Part shown: in pieces, positions 28,387 to 39,978 of the stretch
Position numbering within the stretch: position 1 is the first letter of the stretch
How the letters are laid out: every line of letters starts with the position of its first letter
From: Deltaproteobacteria bacterium GWC2_65_14
GTDB lineage: Bacteria; Desulfobacterota; Deferrimicrobia; Deferrimicrobiales; Deferrimicrobiaceae
Assembly (NCBI GenBank): GCA_001797615.1
Contig: MGPV01000009.1
Span: 1-51,166 of the forward strand
DNA: 51,166 bases
Direction: 5' to 3'
Notes under the pieces: generated by a model
What the model was told of the DNA's origin: nothing
The model's input: the letters and a program-made list of their open reading frames with translations, nothing else
Databases searched by the model: none
Made by a program: the position numbers and the translations under genes

Positions 28387-29889
28387 GTGGGGAAGCGGCT
28401 CGGAGAGATCGTCCGGGGGATCGCGCAGCTCGACGGCGTGCTGGGAGACCTCGCGATCGGCGGCATCTCCGTCGACTCCCGGACCGTCCGGCGGGGGGAC
28501 CTGTTCGTCGCCCTGCGCGGCGCCCGGACGGACGGGCACGACTTCCTCGCGGCCGCGGCCCGGTCCGGGGCCGCCGCCGCCCTGGTGGAGAAGGAAGCGG
28601 CCTCCCCGCTCCTTCCCTGCGTGCGCGTACCCTCCACCGCCTCCGCGCTTCCGGCCGTCGCGGCCGCCTTCCACGGAGATCCTTCCTCGAAGCTCGCGGT
28701 GGTCGGGGTCACCGGGACGAACGGGAAGACCACCGTCACCTATCTGCTCGAGTCGATCCTCGCGGCGGCGGGGTTCCGGGCGGTCGTCATCGGGTCGATC
28801 GACTACCGGCTGAACGGCCGGGCGCTGCGCACGGGGCTGACGACCCCCTTCCCCCACGAGCTCCAGGAGGTGATGGCCGAGGGACTGGCGAAGGGGGCGA
28901 CCCACGTCGCGATGGAGGTTTCCTCCCACAGCACGGTGCAGGGCCGGATCGAGGGGGTGCGCTTCGACGCGGGACTGTTCACGAACCTCTCCCACGACCA
29001 CCTCGATTTCCACGGGGACATGGAATCCTATTTCCTGGCCAAGGCGCGTTTCTTCCGGGAGTTCCTCCCCGCCGGGGGGAAGGGCGCCCGGATGGCGGTG
29101 AACGCGGGGGATGCCTACGGGAGACGCCTGGCGCGGGAGTTCCCGCAAGCGCTCACCTACGGGATCTCGGAAGAGTGGGCGGTCCGCCCGGAGTCGGTCG
29201 AAATGACCCGGGAGGGCACGCGGATGACCCTCGCCACCCCGGGCGGCTCCCTCGCGCTCGAGTCGAACCTGATCGGACCGCACAACGTCTCGAACGTCAT
29301 GGCCGCCGTCTGCGGGGCGATCCTGCTCGGCATCCGCGGGGAGGCGGTCGCGGAAGGGGTAAAGCGGCTCCCGGGAGTTCCCGGCAGGGTGGAGGGGATC
29401 CCGAACGGGCGCGGGATCCACATCTTCGTGGATTACGCCCACACCCCCGACGGGCTCGACCAGGTGCTGGCCGGCCTTCGGGAGATTTCCGCGGACCGCC
29501 TGATCGCCGTCTTCGGGTGCGGGGGGAACCGGGACCGGACGAAACGGCCGGAAATGGGGCGGGCGGCGGCCCGCCGGTCGGACGTGGTCATCGTCACCTC
29601 GGACAACCCGAGGGACGAGGATCCGGAGGCGATCATCGGGGAGATCGTTCCGGGGGTCGCCGCGGAAGGGTTCGTCCCGGCGGGCGGCGGCGGCCCGGGG
29701 GACAGGGGAACGTACGAGATCATTCCGGACAGGAAATCGGCGATCCGACGCGCCCTGGACATCGCGCGTCCGGGGGACACGGTCGTGATCGCCGGGAAAG
29801 GACACGAACATGTCCAGATCATCGGGGACCGATGCCTGCCGTTCGACGACCGGGAGGCCGTCAGGGCGGTCCTGGCCAGTGGCGGGTAG
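28387..29889 (+). CDS. murE: UDP-MurNAc-tripeptide synthetase, meso-DAP type
   Basis: Adds the third residue of the stem peptide. 500 aa. ATP-binding GTNGKTT is at 110-116, and the substrate-selecting motif is Asp406-Asn-Pro-Arg409 (DNPR), which indicates meso-diaminopimelate, not lysine. Start chosen as the GTG with GGAGGGGA at normal distance; a TTG two codons upstream overlaps the ftsI stop. A Gly-rich insert lies at about 432-438. Confidence 0.96.
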   Translation: MGKRLGEIVRGIAQLDGVLGDLAIGGISVDSRTVRRGDLFVALRGARTDGHDFLAAAARSGAAAALVEKEAASPLLPCVRVPSTASALPAVAAAFHGDPSSKLAVVGVTGTNGKTTVTYLLESILAAAGFRAVVIGSIDYRLNGRALRTGLTTPFPHELQEVMAEGLAKGATHVAMEVSSHSTVQGRIEGVRFDAGLFTNLSHDHLDFHGDMESYFLAKARFFREFLPAGGKGARMAVNAGDAYGRRLAREFPQALTYGISEEWAVRPESVEMTREGTRMTLATPGGSLALESNLIGPHNVSNVMAAVCGAILLGIRGEAVAEGVKRLPGVPGRVEGIPNGRGIHIFVDYAHTPDGLDQVLAGLREISADRLIAVFGCGGNRDRTKRPEMGRAAARRSDVVIVTSDNPRDEDPEAIIGEIVPGVAAEGFVPAGGGGPGDRGTYEIIPDRKSAIRRALDIARPGDTVVIAGKGHEHVQIIGDRCLPFDDREAVRAVLASGG

Positions 29890-31288
29890 GATCACCCTCG
29901 AGGAGGTGATCGGGATCCTCCATCCCCTCCGCGGGAGCGGGCCCTTTCCTCCCCGCACCCCCATCGGCCCGGTCACGACCGACAGCCGCGAGGTCGAACG
30001 CGGCTCGCTGTTCGTCGCGATTCCCGGGAGCCGGGTGGACGGAACGGATTTCGTGGAGGAGGCCTTCGGAAAGGGGGCGCTCGCGGCGGTCGTCCCGGAG
30101 GAGGGGGCGGGAAAGATCCCTCCCTCCCTGCTCGCGGAGAAGCCGGTGTTCGTCGTCCGGAATCCGGTGGAGGCGCTCGGGGATCTCGCGAAGGCCCACC
30201 GGATGCGCTACCGGGAGATCCCGCTCGTGGGGATCACCGGAAGCTCCGGGAAGACCTCGACCAAGGAGATGCTGGCCGCGCTCCTGTCTCGCGGGAAGAG
30301 GGTCCTGCGCAACCCCGGTAACCGGAACAACCTGATCGGGATGCCGCTCGCCCTGCTGACCCTGTCCGCGGAGCACGAGGTCGCCGTGATGGAGATGGGG
30401 ACGAACCGGCCGGGGGAGATCGGGAGGCTCTCGGAGGTAGCGGAGCCCGACGTCGGGATCGTCACGAACATCGGCCCGGCCCACCTCGAGGGGCTTCGGA
30501 CCCTGGAGGGGGTCGCGCGGGAGAAGGGAGACCTCTACCGCGCCCTGGGGGAATCCGGCACCGCGGTCGTGAACGCGGCCGACCTGCGGGTGGTCCGGGA
30601 GGCGGGACGCAGCAAGGCGGCGAAGGTCTACTACGGGGTCGCCCTCAGCGAATTCTCCGGCCGGATCCTGTCCCTGGACGACAGCGGGATGCGGATCGCC
30701 GTGCGGACCCCTTCCGGGGAGTTCCGCTCGGAGATCCCGGTGACGGGGGAGCACAACCTGACGAACGCGCTGGCCGCCTCGGCGGCCGCCTACACGCTCG
30801 GGATGCGCCCCCCGGAGATGGAGAACGGCTTCGCGTCGGTCGCGCCGGAGCGCGGCCGTTTCCAGGCGCGTCCGCTGCGGGGCGGGGGGCTGCTGCTCGA
30901 CGATTCCTACAACGCGAATCCCGCCTCCATGGAGGCGGCGATCCGGAGCCTCCGGGCGCTGCGCCGGTCGCGACGGGTCGTCGCGGTGCTGGGGACCATG
31001 CTGGAACTGGGGGAGAGCTCTCCCGCCTCCCACTTCCGGATCGGCCACCTGCTCGCGGCGGCGGAGGTGGACCTGCTGATCACCCATGGGGAAGGCGGGG
31101 AGTCGATCGCGCGCGGAGCGCTCGAGGGGGGGATGGACCCGGGCCGGGTGAGGCACGAGGCCGACCGGGCGCTGCTGCGCGCCGCGGTGTCGGAAGCGGT
31201 CCGCGAGGGGGACCTCGTCCTGGTCAAGGCCTCCCGCGGGATGAAGCTCGACGAGATCGCGGAACAGATCCGACAGGAGCGGGCATAA
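29879..31288 (+). CDS. murF: UDP-MurNAc-tripeptide:D-Ala-D-Ala ligase
   Basis: Adds the D-Ala-D-Ala dipeptide made by Ddl. 469 aa. ATP-binding GSSGKTS at 121-127, and the Mur ligase motifs EMGTN and DDSYNANP are present. Starts with GTG inside the end of murE (11-base overlap), without a clear Shine-Dalgarno, so coupling to murE translation is likely. Confidence 0.96.
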   Translation: MAGRITLEEVIGILHPLRGSGPFPPRTPIGPVTTDSREVERGSLFVAIPGSRVDGTDFVEEAFGKGALAAVVPEEGAGKIPPSLLAEKPVFVVRNPVEALGDLAKAHRMRYREIPLVGITGSSGKTSTKEMLAALLSRGKRVLRNPGNRNNLIGMPLALLTLSAEHEVAVMEMGTNRPGEIGRLSEVAEPDVGIVTNIGPAHLEGLRTLEGVAREKGDLYRALGESGTAVVNAADLRVVREAGRSKAAKVYYGVALSEFSGRILSLDDSGMRIAVRTPSGEFRSEIPVTGEHNLTNALAASAAAYTLGMRPPEMENGFASVAPERGRFQARPLRGGGLLLDDSYNANPASMEAAIRSLRALRRSRRVVAVLGTMLELGESSPASHFRIGHLLAAAEVDLLITHGEGGESIARGALEGGMDPGRVRHEADRALLRAAVSEAVREGDLVLVKASRGMKLDEIAEQIRQERA

Positions 31289-31292
31289 CGGC

Positions 31293-32369
<1,077 letters not shown>

Positions 32370-32370
32370 G

Positions 32371-33717
32371 ATGGAATCGTTCCGGGAAAGACATGTCTTC
32401 GTGGTGGGGGCGGGCCGGTCGGGATTCTTGTCCGCGCTGCGGCTGTACGGGGAGGGGGCGCACGTCACCCTCCTGGACGAGCGGCCGAAGGAGGCGGTGG
32501 AGAAGACTCTCCGGCAGGCTATCCCCCCCCAGGTCGCCTTCCTCCACGGAAGGATGTCCGGGAAGGCCGCGCAGGGGGCCGATCTGGTCGTCCTGTCTCC
32601 GGGGGTCCCCCGGGACAAGCTTCCGCTGGAGGCCCTCCGCCGGGCCGGGGCACCGGTCTGGGGGGAGCTGGAGCTGGGGTACCGCCTCTTCCGCGGGAAG
32701 GTGGCCGCCGTCACCGGAACGAACGGGAAGTCCACGGTAACCACCCTCCTGGGAGAGATGGCGGCGCGCGCCTTCCCCCGCGTCTTCGTCGGGGGGAACC
32801 TGGGTGTCCCCTTCGTCGCGGCGGCCGGGGAGGAGATGGACTGGGCTGTCGTCGAGGCGTCGAGCTTCCAGCTGGAGTCGATCGAGAGTTTCCGCCCGAA
32901 GGTGGCGGTCCTGCTGAACCTCACCGAGGACCACCGGGACCGCTATCCGGATTTCGCCTCCTACGCCGGGGCGAAGATGGAGATCTTCCGGAACCAGGGG
33001 TCAGGAGACATCGCCGTCCTGAACGGGGACGACCCGGAAGTCTCGGCTCGCGCCGCGCAGGTGCGCGCGGAAAAGCTCCTGGTGTCCCTCTCCCGGCCCC
33101 TCGATCGGGGCGCCTTCGTAAGCGGGGAGGAGATCCTCTTCCGAGACGGGACCGTCGAGGAGCGGTATCCCCGCTCCCTGTTGAGGATCCGGGGGCTGCA
33201 GAACCTGGAGAACGCCCTGGCGGCGGTAGCGGCCGCCCGCTCCATGGGGGTCCCTCCCGACGCCGTGCGGGAGAGCCTGGAGGCCTTTCCCGGCCTGCCC
33301 CACCGTGTGGAGTTCGTCCGGAAGGTGCGGGAGGTTTCCTACGTGAACGATTCCAAGGGGACGAACGTGGGAGCGGTGCTCAAGTGCCTCGAGGGGTTTG
33401 CGGAGCCGGTCGTGCTCATCGCGGGGGGGAAGGACAAGGGGGTCGATTTCCGCCCCCTCCGGGAGCCGCTGGCCCGCAAGGCGAGAGCGGCGATCCTGAT
33501 CGGCGAGGCGCGGGCGAGGATGGAGCGGGAGATCGCCGGGGCCGTGCCGGTCCACGGGGCCGCCTCCATGGAGGAGGCGGTGCGGGAGGCCGCCGCGCGG
33601 GCCCGGGCGGGGGACGTCGTGATCCTGTCGCCGGCCTGCTCGAGCTTCGACATGTTCCGCGACTTCGAGGAGCGCGGCGAGGCGTTCCGCGAGGCGGTGA
33701 GGGGGCTTCCGGAATGA
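32371..33717 (+). CDS. murD: UDP-MurNAc-alanine:D-glutamate ligase
   Basis: Adds D-glutamate to UDP-MurNAc-L-Ala. 448 aa. Rossmann-like N-terminal motif VVGAGRSG; ATP loop GTNGKST at 116-122; the Mur motifs NLTEDH and NDSKGTN are present. Starts one base after the mraY stop and overlaps ftsW by ATGA. Confidence 0.97.
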   Translation: MESFRERHVFVVGAGRSGFLSALRLYGEGAHVTLLDERPKEAVEKTLRQAIPPQVAFLHGRMSGKAAQGADLVVLSPGVPRDKLPLEALRRAGAPVWGELELGYRLFRGKVAAVTGTNGKSTVTTLLGEMAARAFPRVFVGGNLGVPFVAAAGEEMDWAVVEASSFQLESIESFRPKVAVLLNLTEDHRDRYPDFASYAGAKMEIFRNQGSGDIAVLNGDDPEVSARAAQVRAEKLLVSLSRPLDRGAFVSGEEILFRDGTVEERYPRSLLRIRGLQNLENALAAVAAARSMGVPPDAVRESLEAFPGLPHRVEFVRKVREVSYVNDSKGTNVGAVLKCLEGFAEPVVLIAGGKDKGVDFRPLREPLARKARAAILIGEARARMEREIAGAVPVHGAASMEEAVREAAARARAGDVVILSPACSSFDMFRDFEERGEAFREAVRGLPE

Positions 33718-34895
33718 ACCTCGGGAGGCGGCACGAGAACCTGGTCCTGACGCTGTGCACCGCCATTCTGGCCGGCCTTGGCGCGGTGATGGTGTACAGC
33801 GCCTCCTCGGTCACCGCCGGCGCCAACGCGAAGCTCGGTTACGACGCGGCCCACTACTTCAAGCGGCAGATCCTCTTCCTCGTGATGGGGGGCTCCCTCG
33901 CCCTGTTCCTCTCCCGGATCGACTACGACCTCTACCGCCGGCGGATCTGGCCGATCCTGGGGGTCACCTTCGTCCTCCTCGTCCTGGTGTTCGTCCCGGG
34001 AATCCGGCATGTGGCGAACGGGGCCTCCCGCTGGATCAACGCCCGGGCCTTCACCTTCCAGCCCTCCGAGCTCGCGAAGTTCGCGCTGATCGCCTACGCG
34101 GCCTACGCGATCGACCGGAAGGGGGAGAACCCCCGGGAGGGATGGCGCGTCTTCCTGCCGATGCTCGGGGTGATGGGGATCCCCGTGGCGCTGATTCTCA
34201 AGGAGCCGGATTTCGGGATGGCGGTCGTGATCGCCGTCTCCTTCCTGGCGGTCCTGTTCATCGCGGGGTTCCCGTGGAAGCTTCTGGCGGGCGTCGGTGC
34301 GGCGGGGGCGATCGGGGTCGCTCTGGCGATCGCCGCCAAGCCCTACCGGATGGCCCGGCTGGCCGCCTTTCTCGACCCCTTCTCCCAGGCGCAGACCTCG
34401 GGATACCAGGTGGTCCAGTCGCTCATCGCCTTCTCGAACGGGGGGCTCCTCGGCACCGGGATCGGCGCGGGGAAGCAGAAGCTCTTTTACCTGCCCGAGA
34501 TGCACACCGACTACATCTTCTCGGTGATCGGGGAGGAGCTCGGGTTCGCGGGAGTGGTCGCGGTGGGGGCCTGCTTCGTCACGCTGGTCTGGGTGGGGTT
34601 CCGGATCGCCCGGCGGGCCCGGGATCCGTTCGGGAAATATCTCGCGATGGGGCTGTCGACCACGATCGGCGTCCAGGCGCTGACGAACATGATGGTGGGG
34701 CTGAAGATGCTTCCCCCGAAGGGGATGGTGCTCCCCTTCCTGAGCTACGGGGGGAGCTCCCTGGTTCTCCACCTGGCCGTGATCGGGGTCCTGACGAACA
34801 TTTCGATGAAAGGAGCGGAAGCGGTTGTCGCTGAGGATGATCCTCGCAGGCGGCGGGACCGGCGGTCACGTGTTCCCGGGGATCGCATTGGCTGA
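33714..34895 (+). CDS. ftsW: FtsW, SEDS-family septal glycosyltransferase
   Basis: Polymerises glycan strands at the septum together with FtsI. 393 aa with about ten membrane segments. Family motifs include NGASRWI, the LKEPDFG loop containing a conserved acidic residue, and LPFLSYGGSS near the end. The basic C-terminal tail of some 24 residues is encoded entirely within the overlap with murG (71 bases), longer than is usual in this cluster. Confidence 0.96.
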   Translation: MNLGRRHENLVLTLCTAILAGLGAVMVYSASSVTAGANAKLGYDAAHYFKRQILFLVMGGSLALFLSRIDYDLYRRRIWPILGVTFVLLVLVFVPGIRHVANGASRWINARAFTFQPSELAKFALIAYAAYAIDRKGENPREGWRVFLPMLGVMGIPVALILKEPDFGMAVVIAVSFLAVLFIAGFPWKLLAGVGAAGAIGVALAIAAKPYRMARLAAFLDPFSQAQTSGYQVVQSLIAFSNGGLLGTGIGAGKQKLFYLPEMHTDYIFSVIGEELGFAGVVAVGACFVTLVWVGFRIARRARDPFGKYLAMGLSTTIGVQALTNMMVGLKMLPPKGMVLPFLSYGGSSLVLHLAVIGVLTNISMKGAEAVVAEDDPRRRRDRRSRVPGDRIG

Positions 34896-35931
34896 GGCCT
34901 TCCTCTCCCTCTGTCCCGGCGGCGTCGTCTCCTTCGTCGGGACGGAGGGGGGGCTGGAGGCGAAGGCGGTCCCGGCCCGGGGGTTCGAGATCGATTTCGT
35001 TCCCGCCGGGCAGATCCGGGGGAAAGGAGCCGGAGGGCTGCGCGGGGCGGCGAGGATGATCGGGGGGCTGGGCGCGGCGGTGTCGGTGCTGCGCCGCCGC
35101 CGGCCGGACTTCGTCTTCGGGGTCGGGGGGTACGCCTCCGTGCCGGTCTCCCTGGCCGCCTTCGGTGCGGGGGTCCCTCTGTTCCTCCAGGAGCAGAACG
35201 CGGTCCCCGGCCGGTCGAACCGGGCGCTCGGACGGCTGGCGAGGCGGGTGTACGCCGGGTTCGAGGGATCGGCGGCCCGGTTCCCCGCGGGGAAGGCCGT
35301 CGTGACCGGGAACCCGGTCCGCCGGGAGATCGTCGAGGCCGCCTCGACGTGCGGCGGCCGCTTCCCGGGCGGCCCCTTCACCCTGTTCGCCCTCGGGGGG
35401 TCCCAGGGGGCGAGAGCGATCAACGAGCTCGTGATCGCGCTGGCGCGGACGGTGAAGCGGGAAGGGGGGGAGATGCGGTTCCTTCTCCAGACGGGGGCCT
35501 CGGGGTTCGACGGGACGGAGAGGACGGTGCGAGAGGAGGATCTTCCCGTGGAACCGTTCCCCTTCACGGAACGGATCGGCGAGATCTTCCCCCGCTGCCA
35601 CGCGGTCCTGATGCGCGCGGGGGCGCTCTCCGTCGCGGAGGCGGCGCTGTTCGGCAGGCCCTGCCTCCTGATCCCCTACCCGTTCGCGGCGGACCGGCAC
35701 CAGGAGAAAAACGCGGAGGAGTTCTGCGCGTCGGGGGGCGGGGTCTGGATGCGGCAGGAAGAGGCTTCCCCCGATCGGGTGATGGAGGCGCTGGCCGCCT
35801 GGGCGAAGCATCCGGATAGGCTCCGGAGCGCCGGCGAGCAGGCTGCCCGGTTCGCCCGCCCCGGGGCTGCGAATGCGATCCTCCGGTCGGCCCTGGCCGA
35901 GCTGGGGAGGGAGGCGGTGGGACGTGTATAG
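34825..35931 (+). CDS. murG: MurG, lipid II-forming GlcNAc transferase
   Basis: Adds GlcNAc to lipid I at the cytoplasmic membrane face. 368 aa, GT28 family. The N-terminal glycine loop GGGTGGH is at 9-15; [11 protein letters not shown] and the C-terminal GGSQGA motif are present. The TTG start is preferred because AAAGGAG lies about 10 bases upstream; an ATG four codons later is the alternative. It overlaps murC by 8 bases. Confidence 0.96.
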   Translation: MSLRMILAGGGTGGHVFPGIALAEAFLSLCPGGVVSFVGTEGGLEAKAVPARGFEIDFVPAGQIRGKGAGGLRGAARMIGGLGAAVSVLRRRRPDFVFGVGGYASVPVSLAAFGAGVPLFLQEQNAVPGRSNRALGRLARRVYAGFEGSAARFPAGKAVVTGNPVRREIVEAASTCGGRFPGGPFTLFALGGSQGARAINELVIALARTVKREGGEMRFLLQTGASGFDGTERTVREEDLPVEPFPFTERIGEIFPRCHAVLMRAGALSVAEAALFGRPCLLIPYPFAADRHQEKNAEEFCASGGGVWMRQEEASPDRVMEALAAWAKHPDRLRSAGEQAARFARPGAANAILRSALAELGREAVGRV

Positions 35932-37291
35932 GAAGGGGCTCGGGATCCACTTCGTCGGGATCGGCGGGATCGGGATGAGCGGCATCGCCGAGCTGCTGCT
36001 GAACCTCGGGTATCTCGTCTCCGGCTCGGACCTGCGCCGCTCCGATACGACGGCGCGGCTGGAGAGCCTGGGAGCAACGATCCGGATCGGGCACGCGGCC
36101 GGCCATGTCCCGGACGACGGGCATGTCGTGGTGGTGTCCTCCGCGGTCCGGCCGGGGAACCCGGAGGTGGAGGAGGCGCGGCGGCGGAAGATCCCCGTGA
36201 TCCAGCGGGCGGAGATGCTGGCGGAGCTGATGCGGATGAAGTACGGGATCGCGATCGCCGGGACCCACGGGAAGACGACCACGACCTCGATGGTGGCGAC
36301 GGTGCTGGCCGCGGCCGGATGGGACCCCACGGCGGTGGTGGGGGGGAAGCTGAACAGCCTGGGGTCGAACGCGAAGCTCGGCTCCGGCGATTTCCTCGTG
36401 GCGGAGGCGGACGAGAGCGACGGATCGTTCCTCCGGCTCTCCCCGACCGTGGCCGTCGTGACGAACATCGACCCCGAGCACCTCGACTACTATTCCGGGA
36501 TCGGGCAGATCAAGGAGACCTTCCTCCACTTCATCAACCGGGTTCCCTTCTACGGGTTCGCGGTCCTCTGCATCGACCATCCGAATGTCCAGGAACTCCT
36601 CCCGTCGGTCACGAAAACCTTCGTCACCTACGGGTTCTCCGCGCAGGCCGATTACCGGGCGGAGGAGCCGGTTCCGGACGGGATGAGCAGCCGCTTCCTC
36701 GTCCAGCGCAGGGGGGAGCGGCTCGGGGAGATCGAGGTCCGGGCCCCGGGCCTCCACAACATGAGCAACGCCCTCGCGGCGGTCGCGGTCGCCTCCGAGC
36801 TGGGGATCCCGTTCGGAAAGATCCAGGAGGGACTGGCCGACTACCAGGGGGTCCTGCGGAGATTCCAGGTGAAGGGGGAGCGGGGGGGGGTGACGGTGGT
36901 GGACGACTACGCGCATCACCCCGCGGAGGTCCGCGCCACGCTGGCCGCCGCGCGATCGGTCTGGCCGGGGAGGAGGATCGTGGCGGGATTCCAGCCCCAC
37001 CGGTTCTCCCGGACGCAGGCGCTCTTCCGCGATTTCCTCTCCGCGTTCCACGAGGCGGACCTCCTGGTCCTGTTCGAGGTCTACCCCGCGGGGGAGGAGC
37101 CGATTCCCGACGCCACGGGGGAGCGCCTCGGGGACGCGATCCGGGAGCACGGGCACAAGGCGGTGATCTACGCCGGGCAGGCCGGGGAGGCGGCGGAAGC
37201 CGTCGCCTCCCGGCTGCAGCCCGGCGATATCTTTCTGACCATGGGGGCCGGCGATGTCTGGAAAGTCGGAGAACGCGTTCTATCCGGTTAG
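35924..37291 (+). CDS. murC: UDP-MurNAc:L-alanine ligase
   Basis: Adds the first amino acid of the stem peptide. 455 aa, GTG start behind GGGAGG. N-terminal GIGGIGMSG motif; ATP loop GTHGKTT at 113-119; DDYAHHP is present in the C-terminal domain. Confidence 0.97.
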   Translation: MYRKGLGIHFVGIGGIGMSGIAELLLNLGYLVSGSDLRRSDTTARLESLGATIRIGHAAGHVPDDGHVVVVSSAVRPGNPEVEEARRRKIPVIQRAEMLAELMRMKYGIAIAGTHGKTTTTSMVATVLAAAGWDPTAVVGGKLNSLGSNAKLGSGDFLVAEADESDGSFLRLSPTVAVVTNIDPEHLDYYSGIGQIKETFLHFINRVPFYGFAVLCIDHPNVQELLPSVTKTFVTYGFSAQADYRAEEPVPDGMSSRFLVQRRGERLGEIEVRAPGLHNMSNALAAVAVASELGIPFGKIQEGLADYQGVLRRFQVKGERGGVTVVDDYAHHPAEVRATLAAARSVWPGRRIVAGFQPHRFSRTQALFRDFLSAFHEADLLVLFEVYPAGEEPIPDATGERLGDAIREHGHKAVIYAGQAGEAAEAVASRLQPGDIFLTMGAGDVWKVGERVLSG

Positions 37292-37325
37292 GGGAAAGGC
37301 GGGCGGGTTCCGTACGGGAGGCGCG

Positions 37326-38210
37326 ATGGGAACGGTCGAAGAGGTCTTCGGCGCCAGGATGCGGGAGTTCACGACGGTCGGGATCGGCGGGGCCGCCGAC
37401 CGGATGATGTTCCCCCAGTCTTCGCGGGAGGTCCAGGCGGTCCTGGAGCCGCTGCGGGAGTCCGGCGCGGAGCCGCTGGCGCTCGGGGCGGGAAGCAACC
37501 TGCTGGTGTCGGACGAGGGGGTCCGGGGAACCGTGCTCTGCCTGAAGCGGCACATGGGGAAGGTCCTCTTTTCCGGGGGCGCCTCGGTCGTCGCCGAGGC
37601 GGGGACGATGCTCCCGCGGCTCGCCGTCCTGTGCGCGCTCTCCGGCCTCTCCGGCGCGGAGGAGCTCGCCGGGATCCCCGGGACGGTCGGGGGGGGGCTG
37701 ACGATGAACGCCGGGGCCTACGGGCGGTCGATCGCCCAGATCCTCGAGTGGGCCGAGATCGTCTCCTTCGAGGGGGGGCTGCACCGCGTCGCCGCACGGG
37801 AGATCCGGTTCTCCTATCGGGAATCCGGATTCCCCCTCCGGGGAATCGTCGTCCGGGCCGGATTCCGGATGGAGCCGGCGCCGACGGACCGGGTGTTCAC
37901 CCGGATGAAGGAACTGAACGAGAAGCGGCGCGCCGCGCAGCCCTGGGGGGAGCGCACCTTCGGGTCCATCTTCCGGAACCCGGGAGGGAAGGAGGGGGCG
38001 GGGCGCCTGCTCGAGAGGGCGGGGATGAAGGGGGCCCGCGAAGGGGACCTCTCGATCTCGGAGAAGCATGCCAATTTCATGATCAACCGGGGGCGGGGGA
38101 GCTCGGGCGACGCGCTGCGGCTCATGGAGCGGTGCCGGGAGGCGGTCCATGCCAACGCAGGCGTCGCACTCGTCCCGGAGGTGCGGATCTGGGGGAAGCG
38201 GGATGGCTGA
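37326..38210 (+). CDS. murB: UDP-N-acetylenolpyruvoylglucosamine reductase
   Basis: FAD/NADPH-dependent reduction of the MurA product to UDP-MurNAc. 294 aa. Catalytic residues fit the family: Arg165 (SYRESG), Ser214 (GSIFRNP) and Glu285 (VPEVRI). It is the short type IIb form lacking the extra tyrosine loop. Start chosen at the ATG behind GGGAGG; an in-frame ATG 24 codons upstream, inside murC, is the alternative. Confidence 0.96.
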   Translation: MGTVEEVFGARMREFTTVGIGGAADRMMFPQSSREVQAVLEPLRESGAEPLALGAGSNLLVSDEGVRGTVLCLKRHMGKVLFSGGASVVAEAGTMLPRLAVLCALSGLSGAEELAGIPGTVGGGLTMNAGAYGRSIAQILEWAEIVSFEGGLHRVAAREIRFSYRESGFPLRGIVVRAGFRMEPAPTDRVFTRMKELNEKRRAAQPWGERTFGSIFRNPGGKEGAGRLLERAGMKGAREGDLSISEKHANFMINRGRGSSGDALRLMERCREAVHANAGVALVPEVRIWGKRDG

Positions 38211-39138
38211 GAAGGGACGGTTCCGTGGGAAGCGCGTAGGGGTCTTTCTCGGGGGGGAGTCCTCCGAGCGGGAGGTGTCGCTCCGCACGGGCGCCGCGGC
38301 GGTCGCCGCCCTGCGCCGGAAGGGATACGAGGTGAAGGAGATCGACGTGCAGGGCGACTGGCTCTCGGCCGTGCGCGACTCGGGGGTCGCGGCGGCGTTC
38401 CTCGCGCTGCACGGCCGGTTCGGAGAGGACGGCTGCATCCAGGGGGCCCTGGAGCTCGCCCGCCTGCCGTACACCGGGTCGGGCGTCGCCGCGTCGGCCG
38501 TCTCCATGAGCAAGGTGCTGGCGAAACGGGTGGCCGCGTCGGCGGGGGTCCCCTGCGCGCAGGACGTCCTCTTCGAGGAGGAGGGGGACGACCCGCCCCC
38601 CCCTCCGGGGATCGGCTACCCGCTGGTCGTCAAGCCGGACCGGGAGGGATCGACGGTCGGGGTGAGCGTCGTGCGGAGCCCGGAGGAGTGGGGCGCGGCG
38701 TACGCGGGGGCACGGAAGTTCGACCCGCGGGTGCTGGCCGAGGCCTTTGTGCCGGGAAGGGAGATCACGGTGGGGATCCTCAACGGCAGGGTCCTCCCCG
38801 CGATCGAGATCGTTCCGAAGTCCGGCACCGGTTTCTACGACTACCGATCCAAGTACACGGCGGGGCAGACCGAGTACGTGATCCCGGTGCCGATGCACCG
38901 GGACCTCCTCCTGCGCGCGGCGGAGTTCACCCGGAAAGCGGCGGCCGCGCTGCAGCTGCGCGGGGCGGCCCGGCTGGACTACCGGGTCGACCCGGCGGGA
39001 AACCTCTTCTTCCTGGAGGCGAACACGATTCCCGGGATGACCGAGACGAGTCTCCTCCCGAAGGCAGCCCGGTTCGACGGGCTCTCCTTCGAGGATCTCG
39101 TCGAGGAGATCCTGGACGATGCGGGGCTGTACAAGTAG
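38203..39138 (+). CDS. ddl: D-alanine:D-alanine ligase
   Basis: Makes the D-Ala-D-Ala used by MurF. 311 aa, ATP-grasp fold. N-terminal GGESSEREVSL, the substrate loop YDYRSKYTAGQTEY and the metal-binding C-terminal motif FLEANTIPGMT are all present. It overlaps murB by 8 bases. The Tyr-containing loop predicts D-Ala-D-Ala rather than D-Ala-D-Lac product. Confidence 0.96.
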   Translation: MAEKGRFRGKRVGVFLGGESSEREVSLRTGAAAVAALRRKGYEVKEIDVQGDWLSAVRDSGVAAAFLALHGRFGEDGCIQGALELARLPYTGSGVAASAVSMSKVLAKRVAASAGVPCAQDVLFEEEGDDPPPPPGIGYPLVVKPDREGSTVGVSVVRSPEEWGAAYAGARKFDPRVLAEAFVPGREITVGILNGRVLPAIEIVPKSGTGFYDYRSKYTAGQTEYVIPVPMHRDLLLRAAEFTRKAAAALQLRGAARLDYRVDPAGNLFFLEANTIPGMTETSLLPKAARFDGLSFEDLVEEILDDAGLYK

Positions 39139-39978
39139 ATGATCGAGTACAAGGCCTATCACAAGAAGTCGCTCGGGAAGCACCGGCGGAGGCATGCCGC
39201 GCGCAGGAAGAAGAAAGGGGAGAAGGAGACGTCCCGGGGGATGGACCGCCTCCGGCGGTCGCTTCCCGTGGCTGTGGCGCTTCTGGTGGTCGTCTTCGTC
39301 GGGGCGGCGGGAGCGGCGGTCTACTCCTGGCTCGGCCACTCCCGGATCTTCTCCGTCCGGGTCGTGGACATGAACGAGTGCGTCCACGTGACGCGGGACG
39401 AGGTGGTCGGCATGCTCGGCGGGGCGGCGAACGGGAACATCTGGTCGCTCTCCAAGGAGGAGATCGGCCGCCGGCTGGGGAGCCACCCCTTCGTGCGGGA
39501 GGTGTCCGTCCGGAAGGCCTTCCCGGACCGGCTCGTCGTGCGGATCGTCGAGCGGATTCCGGTCGCGATGATCAACCTGGACTCCCTCTACTACGTGGAC
39601 GACCGGGGGCACGTGTTCAAGCGGCTGACGGCATACGACGCGAAGGACTTTCCCATCCTGACGGGGTTCTCCCGGAAGGACCTCCTGGGCAGGGACACGG
39701 TCACGCTGCAGAACCTGAGGAAATCGGTCGGCCTGCTGAAGCGGGCGGAGGCCGGGAGCCTCCGGCGGAACATCTCCGAGGTCCACTACGACGCGACGGA
39801 AGGCTACACCCTGGTGAGGCGGGACGACGGGCTCCAGCTGAAGATCGGGACGATGGAGTGGGAGGAGGCGATGCGCCGGATCGAGGAGGCGCTTCCGAAG
39901 CTCGCCCGCCTCGGTCAGTCGCGGGGGACCGTGGACCTGAGAACAGCGGGCCGCATCTTCGTGCGGTCGGGGGAGTGA
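39139..39978 (+). CDS. ftsQ: Cell division protein FtsQ
   Basis: Bitopic membrane protein that links early and late division proteins. 279 aa: a strongly basic cytoplasmic tail (Lys/Arg-rich to about residue 40), one membrane segment (about 42-64), a POTRA domain (about 70-138) and the FtsQ beta domain. Begins immediately after the ddl stop codon, and ftsA begins immediately after its own. Confidence 0.93.
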   Translation: MIEYKAYHKKSLGKHRRRHAARRKKKGEKETSRGMDRLRRSLPVAVALLVVVFVGAAGAAVYSWLGHSRIFSVRVVDMNECVHVTRDEVVGMLGGAANGNIWSLSKEEIGRRLGSHPFVREVSVRKAFPDRLVVRIVERIPVAMINLDSLYYVDDRGHVFKRLTAYDAKDFPILTGFSRKDLLGRDTVTLQNLRKSVGLLKRAEAGSLRRNISEVHYDATEGYTLVRRDDGLQLKIGTMEWEEAMRRIEEALPKLARLGQSRGTVDLRTAGRIFVRSGE

